Of a stretch of DNA of 64,000 nt, positions 1 through 9,055 are shown in pieces (the stretch's first letter is position 1; each line of letters starts with the position of its first letter). The translations under genes and the position numbers were made by a program. This DNA comes from Candidatus Zixiibacteriota bacterium (GTDB lineage Bacteria; Zixibacteria; MSB-5A5; GN15; FEB-12), in assembly GCA_035380245.1 (NCBI GenBank), contig DAOSXA010000001.1:654069-718068 (forward strand). Reading direction: 5' to 3'. The notes below the pieces were generated by a model that did no database searches, was not told the DNA's origin, and saw nothing but the letters and a program-made list of their open reading frames with translations.

Positions 1-1833
1 GAGTATCTTTCACTCAAACCGGACGATATCGGCTATCGCTCCGATTACACCGAGCCGGATTCATTCCGTCTCAAGATAGTAGCCGATCTCATGGCCCGAC
101 CGCTGGACATGGTTCCATATCTCGAAGGACTTAAAAGCAGTGCCGTTAAGAATCAACCGGAGATTCTGGCCTCGGTGCTTTTTGGTGATCTTCAGGGCGA
201 ACATCAAATCGACCGTAATCCCCCCTATCAGGCGGGAGTTGATGAACTCAAACGAACTTATAACCTGTTCTACACCGAGTTCGAACTGAATCAGCTCCTG
301 ACCCGTATGGCTACCTACATCGATGTGATTCTCCCTAAATCGACAGAGGTTTCTCTGGCGCGACTTTCTGCCGAGGAACGCCGCTTCCTCTACAAGGAAT
401 TCAAGGAATTACTGGTCACCCGGGTCGAGGAAGAATTTTACTCACCTCAGCAAAGCGACTCCGCCGAGAAAGCCGAGGAAGCCTACACCGAGCAGTTTGT
501 CGAGTTCGGCGGGAAAATCGACATGGACCCTCTGCTTCGAGCCGGAATCGACTGTCTCCGGGATGCAGCCATGTCTTCCGGGATGCTTCTCAAACGGGTA
601 GGTTACGACCGTATCTTCATGGAGGAGATTCTTCGGGGTACGGGTTATTTACCGGATGATGCCGATCGTGAATCTTATCTTGGGATGCAGAAAGGCTGGA
701 AAATCGGCGGTCCCGGCAACGATTACTACAGCGGTGATTATACCTTTATTCTGGATTTCGGCGGCAACGATATCTATGACCTGACCTACGATCCGGCCCA
801 CCCCCACCCGGTCATTATTATTGATTTCAGCGGCAACGACGTCTATCGCGCCGGGAGTGATTTCTGCCTCGGCTCCGGGTGCATGTCGGTCGGGTTGTTG
901 CTCGACTACGAGGGTAACGATGTATACCAGGGGCGGTCGTTTGCTATCGGCTCCGGTTTCTTCGGCCTCGGGGTGGTCTGGGACGGCGCCGGTGACGACC
1001 GCTACGACGGCGACACTCACGTACAGGGAGCGGCCAGTTTCGGTCTGGGAATGCTGGTAGATGAGGACGGACGAGACATATACAACGCAGCCCTTTATTC
1101 ACAGGGATTCGGATTCATTCGCGGTATCGGCGTAATTTTCGAGCGAGACGGCTCCGACACTTATTACGCCGGCGGAAAATACAAGGATGTCCTCCGTTAT
1201 GAAGATCATTACCTGTCGCTCTCTCAGGGTTTCGGTTATGGTCTGAGGCCCTGGATGTCGGGAGGGATAGGCGCCATTATCGACATCAACGGAAACGACA
1301 ACCTTTATTCCGATATTTTCGCCCAGGCCGCCTCGTATTGGTGGTCCCTGGGGCTGATTTATGATTCTACCGGTCATGACAACTATCAGTCGTTTCAATA
1401 CGCTCAGGGAGCGGCAACACACATGACCCTCGGTCTTTTGATCAACGAGGAAGGCAACGACGTCTATTTCGGCAAAGGACTCATGCACGGTTGCGGCCAT
1501 GACTATTCCTGCGGCATGATTCTGGATCGACACGGCAACGATACTTATACCGCTTACGATCTTTCGCAGGGAGCCGGATCGGCCAACGGCGCCGGAGTGC
1601 TGATCGATGTCGAAGGAGACGACCGCTATTTCGTTCACAAGAAAGACAATACTCAGGGGTACGGCAATCCGCGACGGGATTTCGGCTCGATTGGTCTTTT
1701 CATCGATCTGGGCGGGAAGGACCAATACTGGGGGAACGGTCAGGATAACTATTACTGGAGAACCGACTCGAAATGGGGCGGCGGCATGGATATTGAATTG
1801 AATCCGCCCGACAGCACGGAGGACGGACAATGA
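1..1833 (+). CDS. GND-repeat protein, 5' end outside window
   Basis: The frame is open from base 1, so the true start lies upstream; the first in-window ATG is at 91. The N-terminal 190 or so residues look globular and helical. The rest holds about thirteen degenerate repeats with the core G-[N/D/S/H/K]-D-x-Y (for example GGNDIYD, SGNDVYR, EGNDVYQ, AGDDRYD, HGNDTYT), spaced roughly 25-45 residues, with hydrophobic stretches such as GLGVVWD between them. This resembles a beta-solenoid of short turns with acidic, possibly Ca2+-binding loops, loosely like RTX repeats, but the RTX consensus is not met. No known enzyme motif is seen. The stop overlaps the start of the next gene (ATGA), so the two are probably co-translated. 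Function unknown; likely an envelope or secreted protein, as its partner has a signal peptide. Confidence 0.8.
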   Translation, partial: EYLSLKPDDIGYRSDYTEPDSFRLKIVADLMARPLDMVPYLEGLKSSAVKNQPEILASVLFGDLQGEHQIDRNPPYQAGVDELKRTYNLFYTEFELNQLLTRMATYIDVILPKSTEVSLARLSAEERRFLYKEFKELLVTRVEEEFYSPQQSDSAEKAEEAYTEQFVEFGGKIDMDPLLRAGIDCLRDAAMSSGMLLKRVGYDRIFMEEILRGTGYLPDDADRESYLGMQKGWKIGGPGNDYYSGDYTFILDFGGNDIYDLTYDPAHPHPVIIIDFSGNDVYRAGSDFCLGSGCMSVGLLLDYEGNDVYQGRSFAIGSGFFGLGVVWDGAGDDRYDGDTHVQGAASFGLGMLVDEDGRDIYNAALYSQGFGFIRGIGVIFERDGSDTYYAGGKYKDVLRYEDHYLSLSQGFGYGLRPWMSGGIGAIIDINGNDNLYSDIFAQAASYWWSLGLIYDSTGHDNYQSFQYAQGAATHMTLGLLINEEGNDVYFGKGLMHGCGHDYSCGMILDRHGNDTYTAYDLSQGAGSANGAGVLIDVEGDDRYFVHKKDNTQGYGNPRRDFGSIGLFIDLGGKDQYWGNGQDNYYWRTDSKWGGGMDIELNPPDSTEDGQ

Positions 1834-2771
1834 AATTCAAAAATGTGATTTTCCTGATTACGCTGTCGGCTATCTTGATTTCGAGCCGGTCGATATCGGC
1901 CCAGGACAGCGAATTTAAGCGGAAGTTCGATTCATTGTTCGTTCTTGCCGGATCGGGATCGGTACTGCACCAGGATCTCGTGGAACCGGCCAAGGACTCC
2001 ATCGCCGCTATGGGCGAAGAAGTCGTACCGCTCTTGATCGATAAATTCCTGGTCAAATCGGCTCGGGAACGCTGGGCGGTGATTCATATCTTTCAGCGGA
2101 TCGGCTCCCCGGCTGTTCCTTATCTGGTCCGGGCTCTTAAACGACCGGATGATCTGATTGTCCAGCGGGTTTGCGGAGCACTGGGTGATATAAAGGATAG
2201 CACCGCAGTAGAGCCTTTAATGGAAGTATGTTCGAGCAAGTGCTGGCAGGTACGTGACCAGGCCGTCGGTGCTCTCGGTAAAATCGGTAGTGTCTCCGCC
2301 TCGAACGTGATAATTGCCGCGCTGGACGATGAGATCGGCCAGGTGCGCAAATCCGCTGCGGTCGGTTGCGGCAAGATGGATTTGGAACAGGCTGCGGCTA
2401 AATTGGTACATGTGCTTGGAGATGATTTTTACGGAGCTCGCTGGTCGGCAGTCCATTCGTTGCTTCGTATGGACACGGTTATGGTGACTCAGGTTCTGGC
2501 CGATTCTCTCAAATCCGAAACTCCGTTTGTCGGAGATCTCGGTTGTTATATCCTGGGGCAATTCGGCCATGAGAAGGCGCTGGATTTGCTGTACCTGCAA
2601 ACTAAATCGGAACAACCCAATCGCCGAGCTCACGCCGCCGTAGCGCTCCTGACCGCCGACCCGGAAGACCATTGCAGTTATCAGCATCTGATGTTCGAAC
2701 GTGAGACCGACCGGTTGGTTCTGCTGAAAATGCGCTCGGCGCTGGCGGCTGCCAAGAATGACCTCGAGTAA
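1830..2771 (+). CDS. secreted HEAT-repeat protein
   Basis: This 313-residue protein starts with a signal peptide (MKFKNVIFLITLSAILISS, cleavage probably near ISAQD). The remainder is a run of HEAT/PBS-lyase-type helical repeats, visible as recurring AVEPLMEV, VRDQAVGALGKIG and QVRKSAAVGCGKM units of about 30 residues. Such repeats are protein-protein interaction scaffolds. The ATG overlaps the previous stop by four bases, and its own last 14 bases overlap the next gene, so it sits in a tightly coupled three-gene unit. A periplasmic partner for the GND-repeat protein is the likeliest role, by context only. Confidence 0.8.
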   Translation: MKFKNVIFLITLSAILISSRSISAQDSEFKRKFDSLFVLAGSGSVLHQDLVEPAKDSIAAMGEEVVPLLIDKFLVKSARERWAVIHIFQRIGSPAVPYLVRALKRPDDLIVQRVCGALGDIKDSTAVEPLMEVCSSKCWQVRDQAVGALGKIGSVSASNVIIAALDDEIGQVRKSAAVGCGKMDLEQAAAKLVHVLGDDFYGARWSAVHSLLRMDTVMVTQVLADSLKSETPFVGDLGCYILGQFGHEKALDLLYLQTKSEQPNRRAHAAVALLTADPEDHCSYQHLMFERETDRLVLLKMRSALAAAKNDLE

Positions 2772-3981
2772 CCTAAATGAGAAGCTCAATCGTTTTTCGA
2801 GCCTGATCGGCGGGGCAAAAAGTCCCGCCGATAAAGAAAGCAAACATCCGCGCCGCTATCGAACTCTGGCCGAACGTCTCGGCGGTAAAATAATCGACCA
2901 TCACGCCGGGGGATATTGTCTGGTACGCAGGCTCTACCCCGGTAATTACCGGCACGGCGATCATCTCCTGGCCGATCTTATCGGCGACCGCACCTTGCCA
3001 ATGTCGGCCTTTACACCTCTGGATGAACCGGGCGAAGTACGCCTACGAGACCTGCTCTTTTTCGATACCGAAACTACCGGTCTCGGAGGGGCGGGAGTGG
3101 TGCCGTTCCTAATCGGCTGCGGCGGTTTTGTCGACGGCGGCTTTGAGGTTCGACAGTATGTCATTCCCGACTATTCCGACGAGGCAGCCATGCTCGAAGC
3201 GCTCCTGGAAGAGTTGACCGAGCCGCGAGTTGTCGTCAGCTACAACGGTAGAGCATTCGATCTGCCTATCGTTCAGGATCGGATGATTGTCAACCGGGTA
3301 GCTCGCAAGGTGCCGATCGGCGGTCATCTGGACCTGCTTCATGCCGGCCGCAGATTATACCGGCGTCGGCTGTCGGATTGCAGCCTTACCAATATAGAAC
3401 GGGAGATTTTCGGTTTCTATCGTGAGGATGATATACCCGGATTTCTGATTCCCTCTATTTATTTCGACTGGCTCAGCGAGGAAAAACTGGACCAAATGGA
3501 ATCGGTGCTGGAACACAATCGACTGGATATAGTCAGCCTGGCTTTCCTGGCCGTTCATCTGGCGGAGATATTTGAATCCGAAGGTTCCGATCTTTGCGAA
3601 CCAGAGGATATCCATTCTCTGGCACGAGTCTACGGACGACGCAAGGATAACGAGTTGGTTACGCGGCTCTACGACCGGATCGAACAAGCTTCGGGGCATC
3701 AACCGGAAGATGATATGGTTCTCTATCATGCCCTGGGATTCAAACGAGTCGGCGATTGGAAACGAGCGGTGGAACTATGGCAGAGCCTGGCGAATAAGAA
3801 AAATAGACAGGCCTGGGCAGCCAATATCGAGCTGGCCAAATACTACGAGCATCGCGCCGGGCAACTCGACCTGGCCCTCGAACACACCAATCGGGCGGCT
3901 GACCAGGATCAACTGACTCAATGCCAGCAGGAACAGACTCGGGAACGCCGCAAGCGACTAGAGAACAAGCTCAACCGCTGA
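2758..3981 (+). CDS. YprB-like RNase H-fold exonuclease with TPR tail
   Basis: The protein has 407 residues. Residues about 95-275 form a DEDD-type exonuclease domain of the YprB / RNase_H_2 family: FFDTETTGL supplies D103 and E105, NGRAFDLP supplies D168 and HNRLDIVSL supplies D257, all expected acidic metal ligands. The C-terminal third (about 280-400) is helical and TPR-like (LYHALGFKRVGDWKRAVELW). The family is predicted to cut single-stranded or structured nucleic acid 3'-5', but the substrate is not established. The ATG lies 14 bases inside the HEAT gene in another frame, which suggests translational coupling, though a cytosolic nuclease is an odd companion for secreted proteins. Confidence 0.85.
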   Translation: MTSSNLNEKLNRFSSLIGGAKSPADKESKHPRRYRTLAERLGGKIIDHHAGGYCLVRRLYPGNYRHGDHLLADLIGDRTLPMSAFTPLDEPGEVRLRDLLFFDTETTGLGGAGVVPFLIGCGGFVDGGFEVRQYVIPDYSDEAAMLEALLEELTEPRVVVSYNGRAFDLPIVQDRMIVNRVARKVPIGGHLDLLHAGRRLYRRRLSDCSLTNIEREIFGFYREDDIPGFLIPSIYFDWLSEEKLDQMESVLEHNRLDIVSLAFLAVHLAEIFESEGSDLCEPEDIHSLARVYGRRKDNELVTRLYDRIEQASGHQPEDDMVLYHALGFKRVGDWKRAVELWQSLANKKNRQAWAANIELAKYYEHRAGQLDLALEHTNRAADQDQLTQCQQEQTRERRKRLENKLNR

Positions 3982-4097
3982 ACAGCCTTTGCCGACAGCT
4001 TCTTCCCTGCCTGAAATCCCGTCATCATACCTCAATCGGAGATCGATACTATCCGATACACTAATAGATGAGGCACCATACCCGGGAAGGCAGGTAA

Positions 4098-5414
4098 ATG
4101 AGTCAGGACATCTTCAAGCAGATTCTCAACGATCACAAAGAACTATCCTCTCTGCCGCAAACTCTGGCTGAAGTCCTGCGGGTAGTAAAGGACGAACGAA
4201 GCTCCGCCCAGGACCTGGCCAAGGTGTTGATGCGTGATCCGGCCCTCACCGCCAAAGTGCTCAGAATCGTAAACTCGCCGTTTTACGGCGGTCGGGGGGT
4301 AACTACCGTCACACAGGCGGTAGTAACTCTCGGGATCAGAGCGATAACGGCACTTACCCTGTCCACTTCCATCTACGATATGACCGGCGCCTGGCAATTC
4401 ACGGTTGAGCGAGCCCGTTTCTGGCGACATTCACTTCAGGTAGCTCTGGCCAGCCGAGCGATTGCCGAGGCCGTTCGGTATCCTCACCCGGAGGAGCCGT
4501 TTGTCTGCGGCCTGCTCCACGATATCGGTATCCTCGTACTGGAAAAATCCTTTCCCGAAAAGTTCGAGCGTATCTGGCGTCAGGTTGAATCGGGCGAGAG
4601 ACTCTGTGATCTGGAAGAGGGAATCTGGGGCACCGATCATGCTCGTGTCGGTCAGTTTCTGCTCGAACAATGGCAGTTGCCGTCGGTGATTTGCCAGGCC
4701 GTGGGATATCACCACAGTGAGATCGTTGCCCAGGAGAAAGATTCCGATCTGATCGCTTCACAGATTGTCGCGCTGGCAAATATGATGTCCAACTTCACCA
4801 TTGCACGGGGTCGACCTGAATTGACCATGGACCTGACACGCAAGGAAGCCCTGATCAATCTGCTTGAGATCAATCCCGAAAAGGCTCGGGATATCGAACA
4901 GGAACTCATCCCGCGTACACTTCAGGAAGCTCAGTTCCTCGAGATCGACATCGGCTCTCAGGAAGAGATTCTCATGGAAGCGAACGCTATTATCTACGAT
5001 CATTATCTGTCGGTCGAAAATCTGCTGCGCGAAAACCAGCGCATGCAGCGTGAGGCGGCGCGGGCTCAGCTTGAAAAAGCAGCGTTGGAATCGCTTAAGA
5101 CCATATCGGCGACGTTCAACCATTACATCAACAACGCCGCCGCTACGATCCTGGGACGGGCACAGTTGATCGAGGTAAAAATCGAGAAGGATCGGGGACT
5201 CGATCCCGACGGGGATATTGCCAGGGCTATGGATATTATCATCGACCGCGTCAACACCATCTCCACGGTCATGTGCGAACTCAAGGAACTGTCACAGATC
5301 AAGACAACTGTCTATCACGATGATACCTACATCATAGACATCGATCAGAAAGTCAAAAAACGCCTGGCAGAATTAGCCAAAGCCGAAGAATCTGCGGTTG
5401 TTCCCCTTACCTGA
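4098..5414 (+). CDS. HDOD-domain signalling protein with orphan DHp-like segment
   Basis: The protein has 438 residues. Residues about 10-215 are an HDOD domain (metal-less HD relative): SLPQTLAEVLRVV at the start, MRDPALTAKVLRIVNSPFYGG, and GLLHDIG with the HD pair at 141-142. Residues about 300-335 are a coiled coil. Residues 333-400 resemble the dimerisation/phosphoacceptor helix of histidine kinases (TFNHYINNAAATILGRAQL; kinases usually have H-x-x-N-N-P), yet no ATPase domain follows. HDOD proteins act in signalling, often linked to motility or c-di-GMP circuits. A 116-base gap separates it from the preceding unit. The ATG has a GGAAGG-like sequence (cgggaaggcagg) just upstream. Confidence 0.85.
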   Translation: MSQDIFKQILNDHKELSSLPQTLAEVLRVVKDERSSAQDLAKVLMRDPALTAKVLRIVNSPFYGGRGVTTVTQAVVTLGIRAITALTLSTSIYDMTGAWQFTVERARFWRHSLQVALASRAIAEAVRYPHPEEPFVCGLLHDIGILVLEKSFPEKFERIWRQVESGERLCDLEEGIWGTDHARVGQFLLEQWQLPSVICQAVGYHHSEIVAQEKDSDLIASQIVALANMMSNFTIARGRPELTMDLTRKEALINLLEINPEKARDIEQELIPRTLQEAQFLEIDIGSQEEILMEANAIIYDHYLSVENLLRENQRMQREAARAQLEKAALESLKTISATFNHYINNAAATILGRAQLIEVKIEKDRGLDPDGDIARAMDIIIDRVNTISTVMCELKELSQIKTTVYHDDTYIIDIDQKVKKRLAELAKAEESAVVPLT

Positions 5415-5437
5415 TGTTCGTAAAAATAATCCGGTAT

Positions 5438-7756
5438 CTATTTCCGGTCTATCGCCACATCGACGTTTTCGCCGGTGATATTTAGCTTATGCGTACCGCG
5501 ACCTATCTTCACTTTGTAACCGTCATCGGGATCGTTGTCTGACTTCTCTACTTCCAGATCGGTTTTAAGCTCACCTCCGGCAGTATTGGCAACTACATAA
5601 AGATCAGCCGAACGATACACCAATAAATGTACGCTTCCCCGGTCCATGGCGATATTCGAATTCCCGGCATAATTCCGGGGAATTCTAAAACTGATCTCCC
5701 CATGATCTCCTCGGAGGTCCATCGGTCCCGGGGCTTCATCAACCAGCAGATCACCATGTGAGACAGAGGCCGTTAGACGACCTTCGATATCTACGAGATT
5801 TATCGATGAATATACGTTATCCGCCGTAATTGTCCCGCTTACATCCTTGATATCGAGCGGCTGGAAAGAAGTGCGGGCTTCGACAACACCTTTTATGTCG
5901 GAGATATTGATCGGACACGCATTACCGGTGATATTGACATCACCAACGAAACCTGTGACGGTAGTATGACCGCTGGTTTCCACCAGCGCCTTACCTCCAC
6001 AGCCCTTTATATTCATGGCGGCGTATTCGTTGGAGATTTTCATATCGGCCTGACAATCGGTTATCAACATGGTGCCATAGCCGTTGGAAATATCGAGGTT
6101 GCCGCTTATGCCGGTCAGGAAGACCGACCCCATAGTACTGGTGATATCAATATCACCGGAGAGATCCTGAAGATTAACCGTCGAATTGCGTGAAGAGAGC
6201 TTTACCCCACGGTGCAAGTCGGCAACCGACACCATGCCAAAGCTGTTGTTGAGCACCACGGGATTGGTCTTCGGGATCATGATAGTAACCGTTCCCGCCA
6301 GCTCTATATCACTGGCATCGCCGATAGTCGGCATAACGGACTCAACGTAAACTGCTTTCCCTTTCTCGAACAAGCGCAGATCGATATTGGAGGATATCTT
6401 CTCCGACTTCGTTTTGCTGTCGGCGCGAACGACATACTCACATTCAGCTACAACTCTGTTTTCCGACCACCCGGCCACTTTGAGATTAGCCGAGGGCATA
6501 ACGACATAGATCGGAATATCGGTTGAGGGAACATCGATACTATCAACCAACCGTCGTTTGACGGCGCGTTTGTCGGATTCCAGCAGGTAGAAATTAGTAC
6601 CCGGCACGGTCGGCAGGACCGGCGGCATTGGTGTCAACACGACTACTTCGGGTTCATCGACATCGGAAGGAATCGTCCAGGCCGGAACGGCAGGGGCCTC
6701 GGGAACAGTGAAACTTCCGAGGCTGTCGGCGAGAAGCATATATACATCGTTCAGTTCTTCGAGCCCCTTCAACTCAACCTTCCACCGACCGAGAGCCTCC
6801 TTATTGAATACGATGTATTTCTGCAGATCCATGCTCGAGGCTTGTTTGGCGGCTTCAATGGCCAGCTTAACATACTGGTCGATGGCATCCCGATACTCGT
6901 CGTTTTCGTCAAGACGCGTGATAACTTCGTCTTCGAGCAAATCGGATATTACGGTCAGTTCCTGTTGAAGGCTGTGACTGAGACGACTCAGGTGCGGACT
7001 GGGTCCGGCGGTCTCTTGTTGATTTTGCAGTACTTTGATCTTGGCCGCGGCTTTGGTCAAATCACGCCTTATCTCATCAACCTCCTGCTCCAGATCGTCG
7101 ATGCGGTCATCGACTACCCGGCTGTCCTCATCCTCGGAGTGACTGCGCTTTCTAATCTCTCTTATCTCGGACCTGACATCAGCCAACTGTTCCTTGAGTG
7201 ATGCTTGATACTCCCGGAGGTCGGTTATTCTCTCGCTGTATTCAGAAGCGTTAACATCGGAATCGGCAGCGGCTTCCTGTTTTTCTTCAAGGTGCTGTTG
7301 TAATAGTTGCAGTCGTTGATAGAGATTGTTGTGATCACGATATTCGTTCGTATCGTTAATGACCTGGTAGAAATCGGAGAGGAGGCGAACATAATCATTG
7401 GCCTGCTTAACATCCAGCTCCGTAAAGTATTCCTGATATTCCAGAGTGATATGCCGAAGTTGTTCGAGTAATTCGAGGTAGTCTTCAGTAAGATACTTGG
7501 CGTCGGCGTCGAGATCACCCACTTCACTCCAGCCAACGGCAACCGATGAACGTCGCGAGTCACGTGCGTTAACGTTTTGTCCAAACAACAACAGAGCTAT
7601 GAGACCGATTGCCAGCCATAACCAGCGATGGAGCGGTTGTTCGGCGACAACAGCCAACGACCGGCACGATCCGAACCTGGAGCCATCCCAGGGATCCTCT
7701 GCCCCAGCACCTGCAGAGCGCCGGTCAGGAATAAATCGGTCTTGGTAACAATCCAT
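5438..7756 (-). CDS. membrane-anchored coiled-coil protein with DUF4097-like beta-helix
   Basis: The ORF encodes 772 residues. A hydrophobic stretch at about 44-60 (WLWLAIGLIALLLFG), followed by NVNA, is a signal peptide or membrane anchor; the polar stretch before it makes a later start, such as the TTG about 12 residues upstream of the anchor, plausible. Residues about 80-340 are strongly charged coiled coil. After a Pro-rich linker (VLTPMPPVLPTVPG) the C-terminal half is a ladder of short beta-strands (GDIDITSTMGSVFLTGISG, NLDISNGYGTM) typical of DUF4097/putative adhesin domains. It probably projects from the envelope. It converges on the HDOD gene with only 23 bases between. Confidence 0.75.
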   Translation of the reverse strand: MDCYQDRFIPDRRSAGAGAEDPWDGSRFGSCRSLAVVAEQPLHRWLWLAIGLIALLLFGQNVNARDSRRSSVAVGWSEVGDLDADAKYLTEDYLELLEQLRHITLEYQEYFTELDVKQANDYVRLLSDFYQVINDTNEYRDHNNLYQRLQLLQQHLEEKQEAAADSDVNASEYSERITDLREYQASLKEQLADVRSEIREIRKRSHSEDEDSRVVDDRIDDLEQEVDEIRRDLTKAAAKIKVLQNQQETAGPSPHLSRLSHSLQQELTVISDLLEDEVITRLDENDEYRDAIDQYVKLAIEAAKQASSMDLQKYIVFNKEALGRWKVELKGLEELNDVYMLLADSLGSFTVPEAPAVPAWTIPSDVDEPEVVVLTPMPPVLPTVPGTNFYLLESDKRAVKRRLVDSIDVPSTDIPIYVVMPSANLKVAGWSENRVVAECEYVVRADSKTKSEKISSNIDLRLFEKGKAVYVESVMPTIGDASDIELAGTVTIMIPKTNPVVLNNSFGMVSVADLHRGVKLSSRNSTVNLQDLSGDIDITSTMGSVFLTGISGNLDISNGYGTMLITDCQADMKISNEYAAMNIKGCGGKALVETSGHTTVTGFVGDVNITGNACPINISDIKGVVEARTSFQPLDIKDVSGTITADNVYSSINLVDIEGRLTASVSHGDLLVDEAPGPMDLRGDHGEISFRIPRNYAGNSNIAMDRGSVHLLVYRSADLYVVANTAGGELKTDLEVEKSDNDPDDGYKVKIGRGTHKLNITGENVDVAIDRK

Positions 7757-7938
7757 TTAGTGCTCTTACTTTTTGCCGGTCAGACAAACATTCCAACCGG
7801 TCGTTCCTCACCTAATAATACGGTTTGAGACCGGTTTGGTTTCTGAGCCGATTCCGCAATTTAGCCGTAAGCCGCGCAATTGCAATAGTTTTACAGAAAA
7901 GTTTCGGGTCCGTATAAAATCCTTCCGGCAACAAAAAG

Positions 7939-7967
7939 TTGACCTTACTCGTACCTACTACCATACT
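7939..7967 (+). promoter_or_regulatory. sigma70-type promoter for the CPBP protease gene
   Basis: TTGACC at 7939-7944 and CATACT at 7962-7967 are separated by 17 bases, a good housekeeping promoter. Transcription would start near 7974, leaving a leader of about 30 bases. The longest possible ORF would begin inside the -35 box, so the promoter supports the ATG at 8005 as the real start. Confidence 0.6.
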
Positions 7968-8004
7968 GAATTTCAAGGATAACAAAGCTAAACCTGGAGA
8001 TAAT

Positions 8005-8931
8005 ATGACGGAAAACCAGCCCACTTACCAAGCAGTTGAATCCCCTTCTTCACCATCGCCGTTGATTCCCTGGGGCTGGCTACGGGCTTTACTCTTTATC
8101 GTAGTCCTGGTGATTGTCAGTCTCGGTATCGGCGCTGTAACAGCCTTGTTTTTCGACATTTGGTCCGCAGAGGATGAAATCGCCGCAATAAGTTCATCGG
8201 CAGGCATTCTTATTAACGCCTTTCAACTTGCCGTCTTGCTTGGCGTTACCGCTTTGATGCGCCGGTTCGTTGATCGGCAGAGTGTTTTATCTCTCGGATT
8301 CTCACTTAAGTCACCATACCTCAAAGACTTGTTCGCAGGACTTCTCTGGGGATTCGGAATGATTTCAGCCATTTTCCTGATTCTATGGTCCATAGGCGCT
8401 ATCGAAGTTACTGAAATCAATTTCCCTCTGACCAGTTTGTTGGTAATGATTCCTTCCTTGTTCTTTGCCGCCGCTCAGGAAGAGATTATAGTCCGGGGTT
8501 ATCTGCTCAACAACCTGATGCAGTCATTCAATAAATACGTGGCTTTGGCTCTGACCGGTCTTGTGTTTTCCCTTGCGCACATGTTCAATCCCAGTTTCGG
8601 CGCTGCGGCTTTAGCGAATATCATCATGGCCGGTTTCGTTCTGGGCATATATTACATCCATCGCCGGAATCTCTGGTTCCCGATTGGACTCCACCTGGCC
8701 TGGAATTATTTTCAGGGAGCGATCTACGGCTCCCCGGTGAGCGGCCTTACCACTCCCGGTGTTATGACTCTCGAATTCAATCCGAGTTACGACTCCCTCA
8801 CCGGCGGAACCTTCGGTTTTGAGGCAGGCTGGTTGACAGCTATTCTGCTGGTAATCGTAACCGTATCGCTTCATTTCCTGTATCGTCCCAAGCCATCCCG
8901 GGACATTCAATCCATCCCACAGTCCCACTGA
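8005..8931 (+). CDS. CPBP family intramembrane metalloprotease
   Basis: The protein has 308 residues and about eight hydrophobic segments. It carries the CPBP (CAAX protease / Abi, Rce1-like) motifs in order: EEIIVRG (E159, E160, R164), FSLAHMF (H192) and HLAWNYF (H230, N234). The family cleaves prenylated proteins in eukaryotes; bacterial members are linked to bacteriocin self-immunity or membrane-protein processing, and the substrate here cannot be told. The ATG at 8005 is preceded by GGAGA at 7996-8000; an in-frame upstream TTG at 7939 coincides with the promoter and is rejected. It appears to be transcribed alone. Confidence 0.88.
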   Translation: MTENQPTYQAVESPSSPSPLIPWGWLRALLFIVVLVIVSLGIGAVTALFFDIWSAEDEIAAISSSAGILINAFQLAVLLGVTALMRRFVDRQSVLSLGFSLKSPYLKDLFAGLLWGFGMISAIFLILWSIGAIEVTEINFPLTSLLVMIPSLFFAAAQEEIIVRGYLLNNLMQSFNKYVALALTGLVFSLAHMFNPSFGAAALANIIMAGFVLGIYYIHRRNLWFPIGLHLAWNYFQGAIYGSPVSGLTTPGVMTLEFNPSYDSLTGGTFGFEAGWLTAILLVIVTVSLHFLYRPKPSRDIQSIPQSH

Positions 8932-8943
8932 ACTGATTTCTTT

Positions 8944-8976
8944 GGCCGACCTGTATAGAAATTGCACAGGTCGGCC
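8944..8976 (+). terminator. 11-bp hairpin after the protease gene, no U-tract
   Basis: Perfect inverted repeat GGCCGACCTGT / ACAGGTCGGCC around an 11-base loop, 12 bases after the stop. There is no run of T on either side, so it may stabilise the 3' end rather than terminate intrinsically. Confidence 0.45.
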
Positions 8977-9055
8977 GATATCAATTACAGAAGAGAGTGA
9001 TAGCCACTCGGCCCGATAGAGTGACTCCACAACCCGCAATACGACAGGGACAGCC

